DNA from: CAYIYO01 sp964367715
GTDB lineage: Bacteria; Chlamydiota; Chlamydiia; Chlamydiales; Criblamydiaceae
NCBI GenBank assembly: GCA_964367715.1
Contig: CAYIYO010000001.1
Span: 1-64,000, forward strand
Direction: 5' to 3'
Length of the DNA stretch: 64,000 bases
Shown: positions 53,900 to 63,229 of the stretch, piece by piece
Layout: every line of letters begins with the position of its first letter
How positions within the stretch are numbered: position 1 is the stretch's first letter
The notes under the pieces: model-generated
What the model saw: the letters and a program-made list of their open reading frames with translations, nothing else
Databases searched by the model: none
Told to the model about the DNA's origin: nothing
Position numbers and translations under genes: made by a program

Positions 53900-55641
53900 T
53901 GCCAAATTTCATTCTATATTTTCTTCTTCTCCCTTTTTTACTTGTTGCCGATGAAACGCAAGTCAAGGCCGAAAGAATCGCATTTTGGCATGCAAAATCT
54001 TATCTAGAAGCAGGCGAAGGGACTAAAGCAGAAGAAATATTTAATGATTTGTTAGTCAAAGAAAAAGAGTCGTGGAAGAAAGCACTGCTTTTTTATGATA
54101 GCGCGACTTCCGCCTTACTAATGAATGGCGATGAAAAAGCCATCGATCTCTATTCACAAATTCCACTTGGGGAAAATCCCCCTCCATTTTTTATTCGTGC
54201 TCTTAAGGGAAATATGGCGATTGCCCGCTGGCATCTCGTTCAAGCCTCTTTGAAAAAGATTGAGGAAGGGACAGCTTCCTTTCCCGACACTTTTTTGAAG
54301 GCGGGGGATTTGCTTCGGCTGATCTTTAAGGACATCAACGCCGCACAAAAAGCAGAGTGTGCGATGCAAACGGATCGTTGTGTGTTACATCCTCTTTTAG
54401 AAGAAGTGCGCCTAGCAGCGCAACAAAGGCTTTCTTGGCTTTTATTAAAGCTACAGGCGATGCGCATGGAGTCGATGACAGTGGAAGAAGGCGTTCCTTT
54501 GCTCCTCACAGGAATAGAAGAATTAGATAATACTCTCGATACTCTTTTTGACAATAAGGGCCAACCCGTTGTTATTCTTGCACAGTCGAAAAGGATTGGA
54601 AATGCGGCAACCACATGGATTCCTCTTTGGGAATTGTTAAAAAACAAACTAAACACCTCAGAGGGCTATGAAAAAGCTTTTTCTGCATTTAATTTAGCCG
54701 CTACATCCGCAGGCGCTGGCGACATTGCAAAAGCAAGAAAAAATTTACATGATGCACGCGCCTATCTTGAAGAGGTGTACCTCGGATTAATTGCGAAAAA
54801 TCCGTTATTGGAATCTCTTCGAAGGCTTTTGTCACGCTATGATAATATTCGAGAAACGATGTCAATTCAGCAAGCGCCTATCGAAAGTTTGTTGCGTCAA
54901 CAAACGCTTGTCTTACAAAAAATTGAGACAGATAAAAATAAGGCAATCGCAGAAAATTCCAATAAACAGCTCGAAGAAAGCATTGCGGCTGCATATGTTG
55001 GAAATGCAGAAGGGGCGAATTTTTTTCTTAATGTGGCACGGCATGGCATTCTCCGGCTTTTTTGGGAATTAGAACCTGTTCAAGGTCCTTTTTCTCATCA
55101 TCTTTTAGCAAGGACCGTCGAAGAGCAACGAAATGCATTAGTTCTCATGAGAATCATGAATCGAATGGATGAACTTCCACTCAATGGACGGGATATTATT
55201 GCAAATGCGCAAAGTGCTGTTTTAAAATCCACAGATGCTTTTTACAAAGCGGCTTTAATACAGCAGAAAGAAGAATTTGAACATTCCAACGACTATTGTC
55301 AATACCATCCGTGGAACGAGGCCTTTCCTCTTTTTTTTGAAGGGGAGGAAGCAGCAAAAGAAGCCCAACAGATGATAAAAAAGGTAGGACTACGTCAAGG
55401 AGAAGATGTTAAATTATTGCAAGACAATGCATTGAATAAATTCAATCAAGCAGTGCAAGAGTTAAAAAAACCAAAATCGAACGAATCATGCAAAGAAAAT
55501 CAACAGCCAGAAGAAGGCAAAGAACAAAAAACTTCTATAGACGAGGTATTGCGTTTATTACAGAAAATGGAGCAAGATGATCGACAACAGAAGACACAGA
55601 AAGCACGTCCATCGTCAGGAGGAGGCACAAAGCCATGGTGA
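53899..55641 (+). CDS. exported TPR-like protein of the Bat operon
   Basis: A 580-residue protein with a signal peptide (FILYFLLLPFLLVA, cleavage near 17). The following region is helical, with TPR-like patterns (AFWHAKSYLEAGEGTKAEEIFNDLL in part), and the C-terminal 100 residues are charged and Gln/Lys-rich. Position between batB and batD matches the TPR protein BatC, but it is much longer than usual BatC. The extra length is mostly a helical middle of unknown role. Confidence 0.72.
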   Translation: MPNFILYFLLLPFLLVADETQVKAERIAFWHAKSYLEAGEGTKAEEIFNDLLVKEKESWKKALLFYDSATSALLMNGDEKAIDLYSQIPLGENPPPFFIRALKGNMAIARWHLVQASLKKIEEGTASFPDTFLKAGDLLRLIFKDINAAQKAECAMQTDRCVLHPLLEEVRLAAQQRLSWLLLKLQAMRMESMTVEEGVPLLLTGIEELDNTLDTLFDNKGQPVVILAQSKRIGNAATTWIPLWELLKNKLNTSEGYEKAFSAFNLAATSAGAGDIAKARKNLHDARAYLEEVYLGLIAKNPLLESLRRLLSRYDNIRETMSIQQAPIESLLRQQTLVLQKIETDKNKAIAENSNKQLEESIAAAYVGNAEGANFFLNVARHGILRLFWELEPVQGPFSHHLLARTVEEQRNALVLMRIMNRMDELPLNGRDIIANAQSAVLKSTDAFYKAALIQQKEEFEHSNDYCQYHPWNEAFPLFFEGEEAAKEAQQMIKKVGLRQGEDVKLLQDNALNKFNQAVQELKKPKSNESCKENQQPEEGKEQKTSIDEVLRLLQKMEQDDRQQKTQKARPSSGGGTKPW

Positions 55642-57350
55642 AGATTAAATTTTTATTTATATTCCTCTTCTGTCTCACCACTCAAGCAGTAATGGCCGAT
55701 TCTGCCTCAGTCCTTGTTGAGCTCAATAAAAACTCTCTTTTGCAACAGCGTCCGATTGAAGGCACGATCATCGTTGAGCATGATGTAAATGCTAAAGTAG
55801 ATGTTAGCTCCTTCAAGCAGGAAGGAAAATCCCTCACCGCTACTTTTATTAAAGATGCCAGCACGGTCCCAGGATCTCCCATCATTCGTTCCCATTACCA
55901 TTTTGAAGTCGCTCCACAATCGGAAGGAATTCATTTACTTGCACCAATCAGCGTCACAGTCGCTAACGACACCTATTCTTCTCCTGCTCTCGCCTATGAA
56001 GTGATGGGAGGAGGTCCTCAATCAGCAGATAACCGTCAAATCATTCTACAATTAGAAAATGTCGTCGATTATACAGAGCCATTGTACTTAGGACAAGTCG
56101 CGCGCTTTGGCTACCGCATGATTTTTAATGATAACATTGAACTGAAAGAACAGCAGCTTCCCTTGTTAGAAGCGCAAGGATTTCGTAAAATCGGAGACCA
56201 ACAGGTTGCAGATAAAAAAGAAAGCAATCAAGCCTCTCATCGCGTCATCCAAGTGGTTAAACCTATCAATGCTGGAACATTCACTTTTGGACCTTCCTAT
56301 ATCACAGGAATCGCTTATCGTGAAGTCTCGGGAGGCGAACGGATTTACACCAGCGCAGAGCTTCGGGCCGATGCACCAGCATTAACAGTTGTCGTAAAAG
56401 GGTTTCCAATAGAAGGAAAACCACCTTCCTTTAATGGAGCAATCGGTGAAGATCTCGATTTCAGGGTTTTCCTCCTTACGCTTCCTGAGATGAACGTGGG
56501 AGATCAGATGCTTCTCTCTCTAAATGTCAGCGGAAAAGGTGATTTGGCTGATATACCGATGCCTGATCTTTGCTGCCAACCCGGATTTTCTGGTGTCTTC
56601 AAACAAAGCGACCTCCCTCCTGTCGATAGCCTACGTGGTCTTTCTCGTACTTACGTCGTAGAAATGCGCTCTTTGACGGATAAAGTAACAGAGATTCCTC
56701 CTATCCAATTTGCCTACTTCAATCCTAAGACTTCAAAATACAAAGTCATCAGCAGTAATCCGATCCCTATTGTGGTCAATCCCGCTCCAGAAGGAATCAA
56801 TGTTCCTCCGAGCACAGCAGCAGAAAAAATCGAACAGCAAGTCGACAACCAAGAGCAACAAGGTGCTGTCTGGCCTAACACCCCTACGGTCGCACCGAGT
56901 CTAGAAATTAAAACTATCTATGATCTAGGTCCCTCAGATCTGCGCAACCTCTATTTTGGAACTTGGTGGGCCCTGTTTTTGATCCCATTAGGTGGCCTAT
57001 TGCTCTATGCGCAACATCTATTTTTTGAACAACGTAAAAAGCAAGCGGCGATTCCAAAGATCAAGGAAAGCACGGACTTCTTTGATGAAGCAATGAAAGA
57101 AAAGGATAATCCCGCACAATTTTATCACAGTTTGAATGTGGCTTTTATGCAACGATTAAAAGAGTATGGATATATCTCTGACGCAGCGATTGGCCCGGAG
57201 GAACTTCCTAAAATTGGAATCTGCGGAGAAATAAGAGAATTTTTATGTCGCATCGAAGCAAGTCGCTTTGCAGGTCAATCAGGCTTGACAACAGACCAAA
57301 TTGGAGAACAAGCTCGCCAATTTTTTGATAGGATACAACGCCATGGATAG
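55635..57350 (+). CDS. batD: BatD-like exported protein
   Basis: A 571-residue protein with a signal peptide (FLFIFLFCLTTQAVMA), a large strand-rich periplasmic part with Ig-like segments such as ASVLVELNKNSLLQQRPIEG and NVSGKGDLADIPMPDL, a single membrane helix near 440-460 (LYFGTWWALFLIPLGGLLLY), and a cytoplasmic helical tail. This is the BatD (oxygen-tolerance) architecture. It overlaps the upstream gene by 7 nt and the downstream one by 8 nt. Confidence 0.82.
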   Translation: MVKIKFLFIFLFCLTTQAVMADSASVLVELNKNSLLQQRPIEGTIIVEHDVNAKVDVSSFKQEGKSLTATFIKDASTVPGSPIIRSHYHFEVAPQSEGIHLLAPISVTVANDTYSSPALAYEVMGGGPQSADNRQIILQLENVVDYTEPLYLGQVARFGYRMIFNDNIELKEQQLPLLEAQGFRKIGDQQVADKKESNQASHRVIQVVKPINAGTFTFGPSYITGIAYREVSGGERIYTSAELRADAPALTVVVKGFPIEGKPPSFNGAIGEDLDFRVFLLTLPEMNVGDQMLLSLNVSGKGDLADIPMPDLCCQPGFSGVFKQSDLPPVDSLRGLSRTYVVEMRSLTDKVTEIPPIQFAYFNPKTSKYKVISSNPIPIVVNPAPEGINVPPSTAAEKIEQQVDNQEQQGAVWPNTPTVAPSLEIKTIYDLGPSDLRNLYFGTWWALFLIPLGGLLLYAQHLFFEQRKKQAAIPKIKESTDFFDEAMKEKDNPAQFYHSLNVAFMQRLKEYGYISDAAIGPEELPKIGICGEIREFLCRIEASRFAGQSGLTTDQIGEQARQFFDRIQRHG

Positions 57351-58170
57351 AATCGAAAAAATAAAAAAGTATGTCAAAAGTCCCTATGGTGTAGGAGTTG
57401 CTTTTTTGATCTTTACTTTTTCGGTCTATCTCTATTTTCATCAAAGTGGATTAAATGCATTGATTGAGCAGGCCGCAAGCAACTATCTTCAAGGTGAGCA
57501 AGCAGTAAGCAAATACGACCGGGAACAGGCATTCAATGCAGCTCTAGAACAGTACCTCAGCATGGAAAAAAAGTACGATCCCACATATGGAACGGGTAAA
57601 CTTTATTTTAATATTGCGAGCACCCTCTTTCAACTCGAAGAATACCCTCAGGCCATCCTCTACAACTACAAAACCCTAAAATTAAATCCCAGTGATCAAA
57701 AAGCACTTGAAAATCTGGAAATTATTTGGAATCGCATCGGCCTCCCGCCTGTAGTAGAAGAACGTAATGCGTTTGACCTGATATTTTTGGAAGGAACGCT
57801 CTCTCTACCAAGAAAAATTCAGCTCTTTTCTTTGTTTTTTTTGATCACCTGTGGAGTGTTATCCTGGGCATTTTGGAAACCTTCTTCGCTAAATAAGGTC
57901 GTTGCTCCTATTTTCGGTACCGTCGCCTGCTACTTCTTATCCAGTGTTTTTTATGCCCAGTTTATTGTTCCTGTGGAAGGGGTTATCCTTAGTGCCTCTC
58001 CCCTCTATCGAGATGCAGGCACCCAATATGCAAAGGTCGTGGAAGAACCTGTGGTATCAGGATCTAAAGTTAAAATTTTCGATATCACCCCTAACGGAGA
58101 ATGGGCGAAAATTATGACTCCTAATGGCAATCTCGGCTATGTTCTTTTTGAAAAAATGCGCGTCATTTAG
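57343..58170 (+). CDS. batE: BatE-like TPR and SH3-domain protein
   Basis: From the ATG at 57343 the protein has 275 residues. An N-terminal membrane helix (about 17-33) is followed by TPR-like repeats (YPQAILYNYKTLKLNPSDQKA near 105), two more membrane helices near 160-205, and a C-terminal bacterial SH3-like domain with VSGSKVKIFDITPNGEWAKI. This is the BatE layout. An in-frame TTG at 57301 is an alternative start. It ends the parB-copA-bat unit; a hairpin follows 1 nt later. Confidence 0.78.
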   Translation: MDRIEKIKKYVKSPYGVGVAFLIFTFSVYLYFHQSGLNALIEQAASNYLQGEQAVSKYDREQAFNAALEQYLSMEKKYDPTYGTGKLYFNIASTLFQLEEYPQAILYNYKTLKLNPSDQKALENLEIIWNRIGLPPVVEERNAFDLIFLEGTLSLPRKIQLFSLFFLITCGVLSWAFWKPSSLNKVVAPIFGTVACYFLSSVFYAQFIVPVEGVILSASPLYRDAGTQYAKVVEEPVVSGSKVKIFDITPNGEWAKIMTPNGNLGYVLFEKMRVI

Positions 58171-58171
58171 T

Positions 58172-58223
58172 AAAACGACAATAATGATGATAACGACACC
58201 AAGGAGATCCTTATTGTCGTTTT
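58172..58223. repeat. inverted repeat of AAACGACA type, likely terminator
   Basis: AAAACGACAATAA (58172-58184) and TTATTGTCGTTTT (58211-58223) are perfect 13-bp inverted arms just after batE. The left part resembles the repeat at 41732. The terminal TTTT and position suggest transcription termination between the convergent batE and pit genes. Confidence 0.7.
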
Positions 58224-58254
58224 TCATTAAGTCAAAGAGATACTTTAGAGATGA

Positions 58255-59676
58255 TCAAATAAAAATGGCGCTCAATACGTAGAAACAACAGACAGAAACT
58301 GCCGCACCAGCAGGCACAGTAATTATCCAAGAGATGACAATATCTCGCGTCGTATTAAGGTTTAAGGCTTCCAATCCGCGTGCAAGGCCCACTCCAAGAA
58401 CCGCACCTACAAGAGTATGCGTTGTAGAAATGGGCAGTCCCAGACGCGATGCTAAGACAATTGTAATGGCTGCACCAAACTCCGCCGAAAAGCCACGAGT
58501 AGGAGTCAACTCGGTGATTTTTTTGCCGATTGTTTCGATGACACGCCATCCCCACGTCGCCAAGCCTACGACAATCCCACAGCCGCCCAGTGCAAGGGTC
58601 CATGTTGGAATCATCTCATTATTTACGCCTTGAATCCCATTTACAAGAATCTGAATCGCAGCAGACATCGGTCCGATGGCATTCGCTACATCATTAGCAC
58701 CATGAGAAAATGCCATCAAGCACGCGCTCATAATCTGTAAATAACCAAACACCTTTTCGACGGATGCGTAATCGGAGCTTCCTACCATCTCTCGGGCTTG
58801 GGATGCCTCAGAGACTTCTTTGACTTGATCGAGTAGAAGATCAATTTTATTTGCCATTTCTCCCGTTGTTTCTTTGCGAACGTTACGCAGATGCTTTTGC
58901 ACCTTTTGGAGAGAGATGACCGCTTCCGGACTATACTCAGGAAGAAACTGAAGTTCAGAGTCGGGAGTTTTGATGCGCTGGACGCAAAGGTAACTGATGC
59001 CCATCCCAACCAATCCAAGAAGAAGGCTTAGTCCTAGCGCTTCATGGAACTCGAGTTGTAAATCGACATTTTTTAGTCCTCGAAACAAAATAATGATCGA
59101 TAACGTCGACAAAAAGATGAAAACAATTTTTGGGGTGAGGCGTTTCGTTGCGCTGACAGGGCAAGGCGCATAAAAAATTTTTTTTCTGAGTGTGTTGAAA
59201 ATAATATAGGCGATAAGTCCACCCATCAACGGAGAAAAAATCCATGCAGAGGTAATATAAAAAACATTTCCCCAATAAACAGCCTCTAAGCCTCCGATTG
59301 CTGCACCAAAGCCTACGACTGCTCCGACGATAGAATGGGTAGTGGAAACAGGCCAGCCAAAATAGGAAGCAAGCTGCAGCCATACGCCGGCAGCAATAAG
59401 GGCAGAAAGCATGCCCAACACAAAGGTGTAGGGATGCTGACTAAAGATGCTCGGATTAACAATCCCACTTTGTATCATATCCGTTACATGGGATCCAAAA
59501 AAATAGGCTCCGCAAAATTCAAGAATAGCGGCAATGATCACTGCTTGGCGAAGGGTGAGCGCACCTGAACCGACAGAAGTTCCTATGGCATTCGCAACAT
59601 CGTTAGCGCCGATGTTCCATGCCATGTAGACGCCGGCTAGAATGACTAGGATGAGAAGAATTAGTTCAACGGACAT
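58255..59676 (-). CDS. pit: inorganic phosphate transporter, Pit family
   Basis: Low-affinity phosphate importer of 473 residues with about ten membrane helices. The two inverted family repeats are visible as GANDVANAIGTSVGSGAL near residue 24 and GANDVANAIGPMSAAIQ near 324, with STTHSIVGAVVG and STTHTLVGAVLG further on. A charged cytoplasmic loop lies around residues 225-305. AGGAAA precedes the ATG. It follows the DUF47 gene by 7 nt, a standard pairing. Confidence 0.93.
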   Translation of the reverse strand: MSVELILLILVILAGVYMAWNIGANDVANAIGTSVGSGALTLRQAVIIAAILEFCGAYFFGSHVTDMIQSGIVNPSIFSQHPYTFVLGMLSALIAAGVWLQLASYFGWPVSTTHSIVGAVVGFGAAIGGLEAVYWGNVFYITSAWIFSPLMGGLIAYIIFNTLRKKIFYAPCPVSATKRLTPKIVFIFLSTLSIIILFRGLKNVDLQLEFHEALGLSLLLGLVGMGISYLCVQRIKTPDSELQFLPEYSPEAVISLQKVQKHLRNVRKETTGEMANKIDLLLDQVKEVSEASQAREMVGSSDYASVEKVFGYLQIMSACLMAFSHGANDVANAIGPMSAAIQILVNGIQGVNNEMIPTWTLALGGCGIVVGLATWGWRVIETIGKKITELTPTRGFSAEFGAAITIVLASRLGLPISTTHTLVGAVLGVGLARGLEALNLNTTRDIVISWIITVPAGAAVSVCCFYVLSAIFI

Positions 59677-59683
59677 GAATTTC

Positions 59684-60358
59684 CTACTTTAATTCTAAAA
59701 TTCTACGTACGCGCCATGCAAGTTTTTCAGATAAATTGGAGATGGCACTGATCGCTTCAATGATGCGTTGCCATAGGTGAAAAGTGGAATATGACATTTC
59801 TTCTTCTGCACTGAAAACAGCTTTCAACAGTTTGCGTTGTAAAAGATCGGCCTCGTGCTCTTTAAAGGCGACAATCTCTACCATTTTACATACTTTTTCT
59901 GCTTCTGTTCCGCCAAAGGAGGATTCGAGTAGTTCGTGCATTTCATTGATAATGAGATGTGTTTCGTTGAATGTGTCAATATTTTTTTTCAAAAACTCGT
60001 TGAAGGGATCTTTAAAGGTGTCGAGCATTTGAATTTGCTTCAATGTTGTTAATACTGCGACATCTTCGGTTCGGTCGGCGATACTATCTTGTAAGGTGAG
60101 AATTTCCAGGAGGTGGCTTCTGTCGATAGGGAGAAATAGGCTTTTTGGAAGGTGATTTCTGATGTCATTTTTTATAAGGTCAGCTTGATGCTCTAGTGTT
60201 GAAATTGTTGTCGCAATTTCTTCTGCGCTCTTAAAATCTTTTTTCTGGAGTGCATCAAAGAGGGGAATAAGCATATGCACACATTCAGAAATTTTTTTCA
60301 TGTGTGATTGAAGAGGTGCGAATGGAGAACGTCCAAAAAGCTTAAGTATCGTTAACAT
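59684..60358 (-). CDS. DUF47 family (PhoU-like) accessory protein of Pit
   Basis: A 224-residue all-helical cytoplasmic protein of the DUF47/TIGR00153 family, related to PhoU. It has the early LFGRSPFAPLQSHM and acidic metal-binding-like patterns such as LEHQADLIKNDI near residue 73 and FKEHEADLLQRKL near 170, repeated as in PhoU. Proteins of this family are encoded beside Pit transporters and are thought to control them. AAGG precedes the ATG. Confidence 0.9.
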   Translation of the reverse strand: MLTILKLFGRSPFAPLQSHMKKISECVHMLIPLFDALQKKDFKSAEEIATTISTLEHQADLIKNDIRNHLPKSLFLPIDRSHLLEILTLQDSIADRTEDVAVLTTLKQIQMLDTFKDPFNEFLKKNIDTFNETHLIINEMHELLESSFGGTEAEKVCKMVEIVAFKEHEADLLQRKLLKAVFSAEEEMSYSTFHLWQRIIEAISAISNLSEKLAWRVRRILELK

Positions 60359-60425
60359 TGTAAAATTGCCTTAATTTTGGCTTATTAATATCTGAATCAG
60401 CGTTTTTCTACAAGGAATTTCCTGT

Positions 60426-61751
60426 TCATATCGCAATGCGGAAGCCAGTAAATTCATCGCTATAATCGGGAGGTGCGGCTAGACGCTCTGCAACACGAAC
60501 ACCTTCAGAAAGGCTGTCATAACATCCGCCTTTGGCAACTTTATGAGTACCAGAGCGGGGACCCTGCGGATTTTTTTCGGACATATTCTTAAATAGATCG
60601 TTAGTAAACCAGTCATTCGTCCATTCCCACACATTTCCACTCATATCGTATGCGCCGACAGGACTTTTTGCGTCATGAGTTTTTAGTTGAACATGATCAT
60701 TTTCACGGAGGGGAAGAACATTTTTGCCATTATAAAATCCGACTTCCCTTGTGTTCACTTTAATTTTTTTTATCCCATCATTATTTTCTTTGTAATTTGC
60801 CCATGTGTGATCGATGGTATCTTGACCGAAGCCATATTTGTATTTTTTGAGTGGATGGTTTTCACCTTTCTGTGGAGCCATCCCTGCGGCTTTTTCCCAT
60901 TCCGCTTCTGTCGGTAGCCGGCATCCATTGTCTTGACAAAACCGTCGCGCGCCGTTCCACGTGACATGAACAACAGGATGGCGTTGGCGTCCAGGAAGGG
61001 GATTAAAATGATTTCCTTTTTCGCCTAAAGAAAAGCTAATTGTACTTTTTGGCTCTGCTGTTAATGTTCTAAAAAGGATTTTCCCTTCTTTATCACTGAC
61101 AGTGCCATCGCTATTGACGACGATTTGTTCTTCGATAAACGCATCGTTAAGCCATCGCGCAAATTGTGCATTGGTCACTTCGTAGATTCCAATTTTAAAG
61201 GCGGTAATATCGACAGTACGTGCGGAAAGTTCGTTATCTTTATCATCGTTGAAAGGATCACCAATGATTGCTTTTCCTGCGGGAACGTCGACCGTCTCTG
61301 ACGTGGGCTTTTGAGAAAAAGTCAGAGGATCATCGTTAAGTGCAACAGAAGCAGTTTTACGAATGGTCTGATTGATTTTTACGACTCCGCCCGCGGTGAT
61401 ATGAAATTCTTTGTGTGTGACAGGCTCGTAGGCATCTTTTGTGTTAGGTAAAAGAAATTCTATACGATAATCCCCTTCAGGAGCATTTTCAATAAGGACA
61501 ACCCGAGAGCCGTTAGAAGGATCATCCACATAGGATTTTCCTTGTGGGTACATCTTTCTCTGGTCGTTACTATTGATCAATAAAAAGCGAATTCGATCCA
61601 AATTTTCGGCATTAGGAATTGTGCGGTAGTTTACAATGATGGTTCCAGAGTCCTTTTGGTGGTCTTCTTCCGCATGGCAACAAGAAACTAAAGCGGCAAA
61701 AATCAGCAAAAATGAGGAGAGGAATTTGCAAAAAATTTCCTTGAATAACAT
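60426..61751 (-). CDS. exported SUMF1 (formylglycine-generating enzyme-like) domain protein
   Basis: The 441-residue protein (ATG at 61751; 450 with the ATG at 61778) has an N-terminal signal with LVSCCHA, possibly a lipobox. An Ig-like or carbohydrate-like region to about residue 155 is followed by a SUMF1/FGE-sulfatase fold: IGIYEVTNAQFARWLND, HPVVHVTWNGARRFCQ, CRLPTEAEWEKAA, YDMSGNVWEWTND and FTGFRIAI. The two catalytic Cys of true formylglycine enzymes are not both present near the KGGCYD segment, so a different role, such as ligand binding, is likely. Upstream lies only a short gap. Confidence 0.82.
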   Translation of the reverse strand: MLFKEIFCKFLSSFLLIFAALVSCCHAEEDHQKDSGTIIVNYRTIPNAENLDRIRFLLINSNDQRKMYPQGKSYVDDPSNGSRVVLIENAPEGDYRIEFLLPNTKDAYEPVTHKEFHITAGGVVKINQTIRKTASVALNDDPLTFSQKPTSETVDVPAGKAIIGDPFNDDKDNELSARTVDITAFKIGIYEVTNAQFARWLNDAFIEEQIVVNSDGTVSDKEGKILFRTLTAEPKSTISFSLGEKGNHFNPLPGRQRHPVVHVTWNGARRFCQDNGCRLPTEAEWEKAAGMAPQKGENHPLKKYKYGFGQDTIDHTWANYKENNDGIKKIKVNTREVGFYNGKNVLPLRENDHVQLKTHDAKSPVGAYDMSGNVWEWTNDWFTNDLFKNMSEKNPQGPRSGTHKVAKGGCYDSLSEGVRVAERLAAPPDYSDEFTGFRIAI

Positions 61752-61897
61752 AGGTTTGTTTCCGGTTTGAAAATACATTGAGTGCGGTGATGTGATAAAC
61801 GCTAAGTTTCAAGCAAAAATAACTGGTAGTCGAACCATATCACATTCTTTAAAAAATGAAATAGTTATTTGATTACTTTTCCTAAAGTATTGATTTA

Positions 61898-63100
61898 CTA
61901 TTGAGTAGAGCGTCGATAGGAGTCGAAGACTTTTCCTTCGTCATTAATCGCTTGGTATTGCGTTTCATGGTTAGGGTAAACGGTCACCAAAATGAAATGC
62001 CTAGAAGAGACAACATTTGCCAAGTACGAAAGGCGCTTAGAAAACTTTTCTTTTCGAGGTTTTTCCACACCCCAGGCACCATCCCCCAAATAGAGAACAC
62101 CTTTTTTGGCATCAGGCTGGCCATTGTAAAGAAGGTGTGTACGCTTATAAGCATGGTCATGATTTTCAAAAGCCGCTGTAAGGCGAAATTGATCAAAGAG
62201 AGGAACCCAATGCTGTCTCACCTCACTGTTCACCGGACCTTTTGGACTTCTAATCGCGGGATAGGCGGGGACATGATAAATGGCGAATTTATTGGGAATA
62301 GAGGGGCGTTGTTCTAGTGTTAGATGAAGCCAGGTCTTTTGTTCCCCTGCGATCGTATTTGTGTGGTTGGTGTCCAGGACGATAACGCTCATATAATGAT
62401 CGAAATCGATTACTTTATAGCTGCTGGTGTCTGGTGTAATAAAGAGGGCATAAAAAAATGCGGCTCTAGAGGCGGGCTGACTATAGCGGCCGATCACATC
62501 ATGGTTGCCAATCGCTACTACCATAGGAATCAAGCATCCTTCCGGAGTCACCATTGTGGCCGACCACGTTGTTAACCAGTCCAGCCATCGTTCAAAATTT
62601 TCGGAGAAGATAGGAAATTTTGGAGCCGTATAAGCGATGTCCCCACCTAACAAAGCAAAATGGGGAGTTGTCGCTGCTGCCTGCTGCTGGATTTCAATTA
62701 GGGGGGTGAGACTATCATGGTACATGTCTCCCCCGACCACAAAGCGTATAGGGGAGGATAGGGTTGACGGCATGGTCCTAAATTTGTACGAAGTATCGTC
62801 CTCTCCAATTTTAAAATAGTAGAGTGTATCTGCCTCTAAGGAGGAGAGCTCGAGGTAGTGAATAATATAAGGATGCCCATCAGGCATGGCAAAATGAATT
62901 CCGGAAGCCTTTTTTAGCTTTTCTTCCCCTTTAACCGCTCCGTAGTAGATGACATCGTCATGGTTATCATTAGGAGTGATCCAACGAATGACCATTGTAG
63001 TGTCAGGGTGTTGATTCCAAGAGAGATAGACACTCAAGGGAGCAAGTGCTGTCAATGAAGAGGAAACGAATAAAAATAGAAGGAAAGCGTAGTTAAACAT
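61898..63100 (-). CDS. purple acid phosphatase-like exported metallophosphoesterase
   Basis: A 400-residue exported protein with a signal peptide (FLLFLFVSSSLTALA). An N-terminal fibronectin-III-like domain (about 20-115, ending FRTMPS) precedes a metallophosphatase domain with VVGGDMYHD, LGGDIAY, AIGNHD, YHVPAYP and ENHDHAYKR in order. These are the metal ligands of purple acid phosphatases, which are common in eukaryotes and rarer in bacteria. It could release phosphate outside the cytoplasm, which would suit the Pit transporter nearby. AAAGG precedes the ATG. Confidence 0.87.
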   Translation of the reverse strand: MFNYAFLLFLFVSSSLTALAPLSVYLSWNQHPDTTMVIRWITPNDNHDDVIYYGAVKGEEKLKKASGIHFAMPDGHPYIIHYLELSSLEADTLYYFKIGEDDTSYKFRTMPSTLSSPIRFVVGGDMYHDSLTPLIEIQQQAAATTPHFALLGGDIAYTAPKFPIFSENFERWLDWLTTWSATMVTPEGCLIPMVVAIGNHDVIGRYSQPASRAAFFYALFITPDTSSYKVIDFDHYMSVIVLDTNHTNTIAGEQKTWLHLTLEQRPSIPNKFAIYHVPAYPAIRSPKGPVNSEVRQHWVPLFDQFRLTAAFENHDHAYKRTHLLYNGQPDAKKGVLYLGDGAWGVEKPRKEKFSKRLSYLANVVSSRHFILVTVYPNHETQYQAINDEGKVFDSYRRSTQ

Positions 63101-63229
63101 GCTGGGCCTTTGGATTAAGTTTTAATCATACCAATTTGAAAAATTCTTGGGCATAAATTCTTGATAGGAAAAGAGATTAAGAATTATAAAGAGGAAGAAC
63201 AGAGTCTATCTTGAAACAGCGGATTTTAT

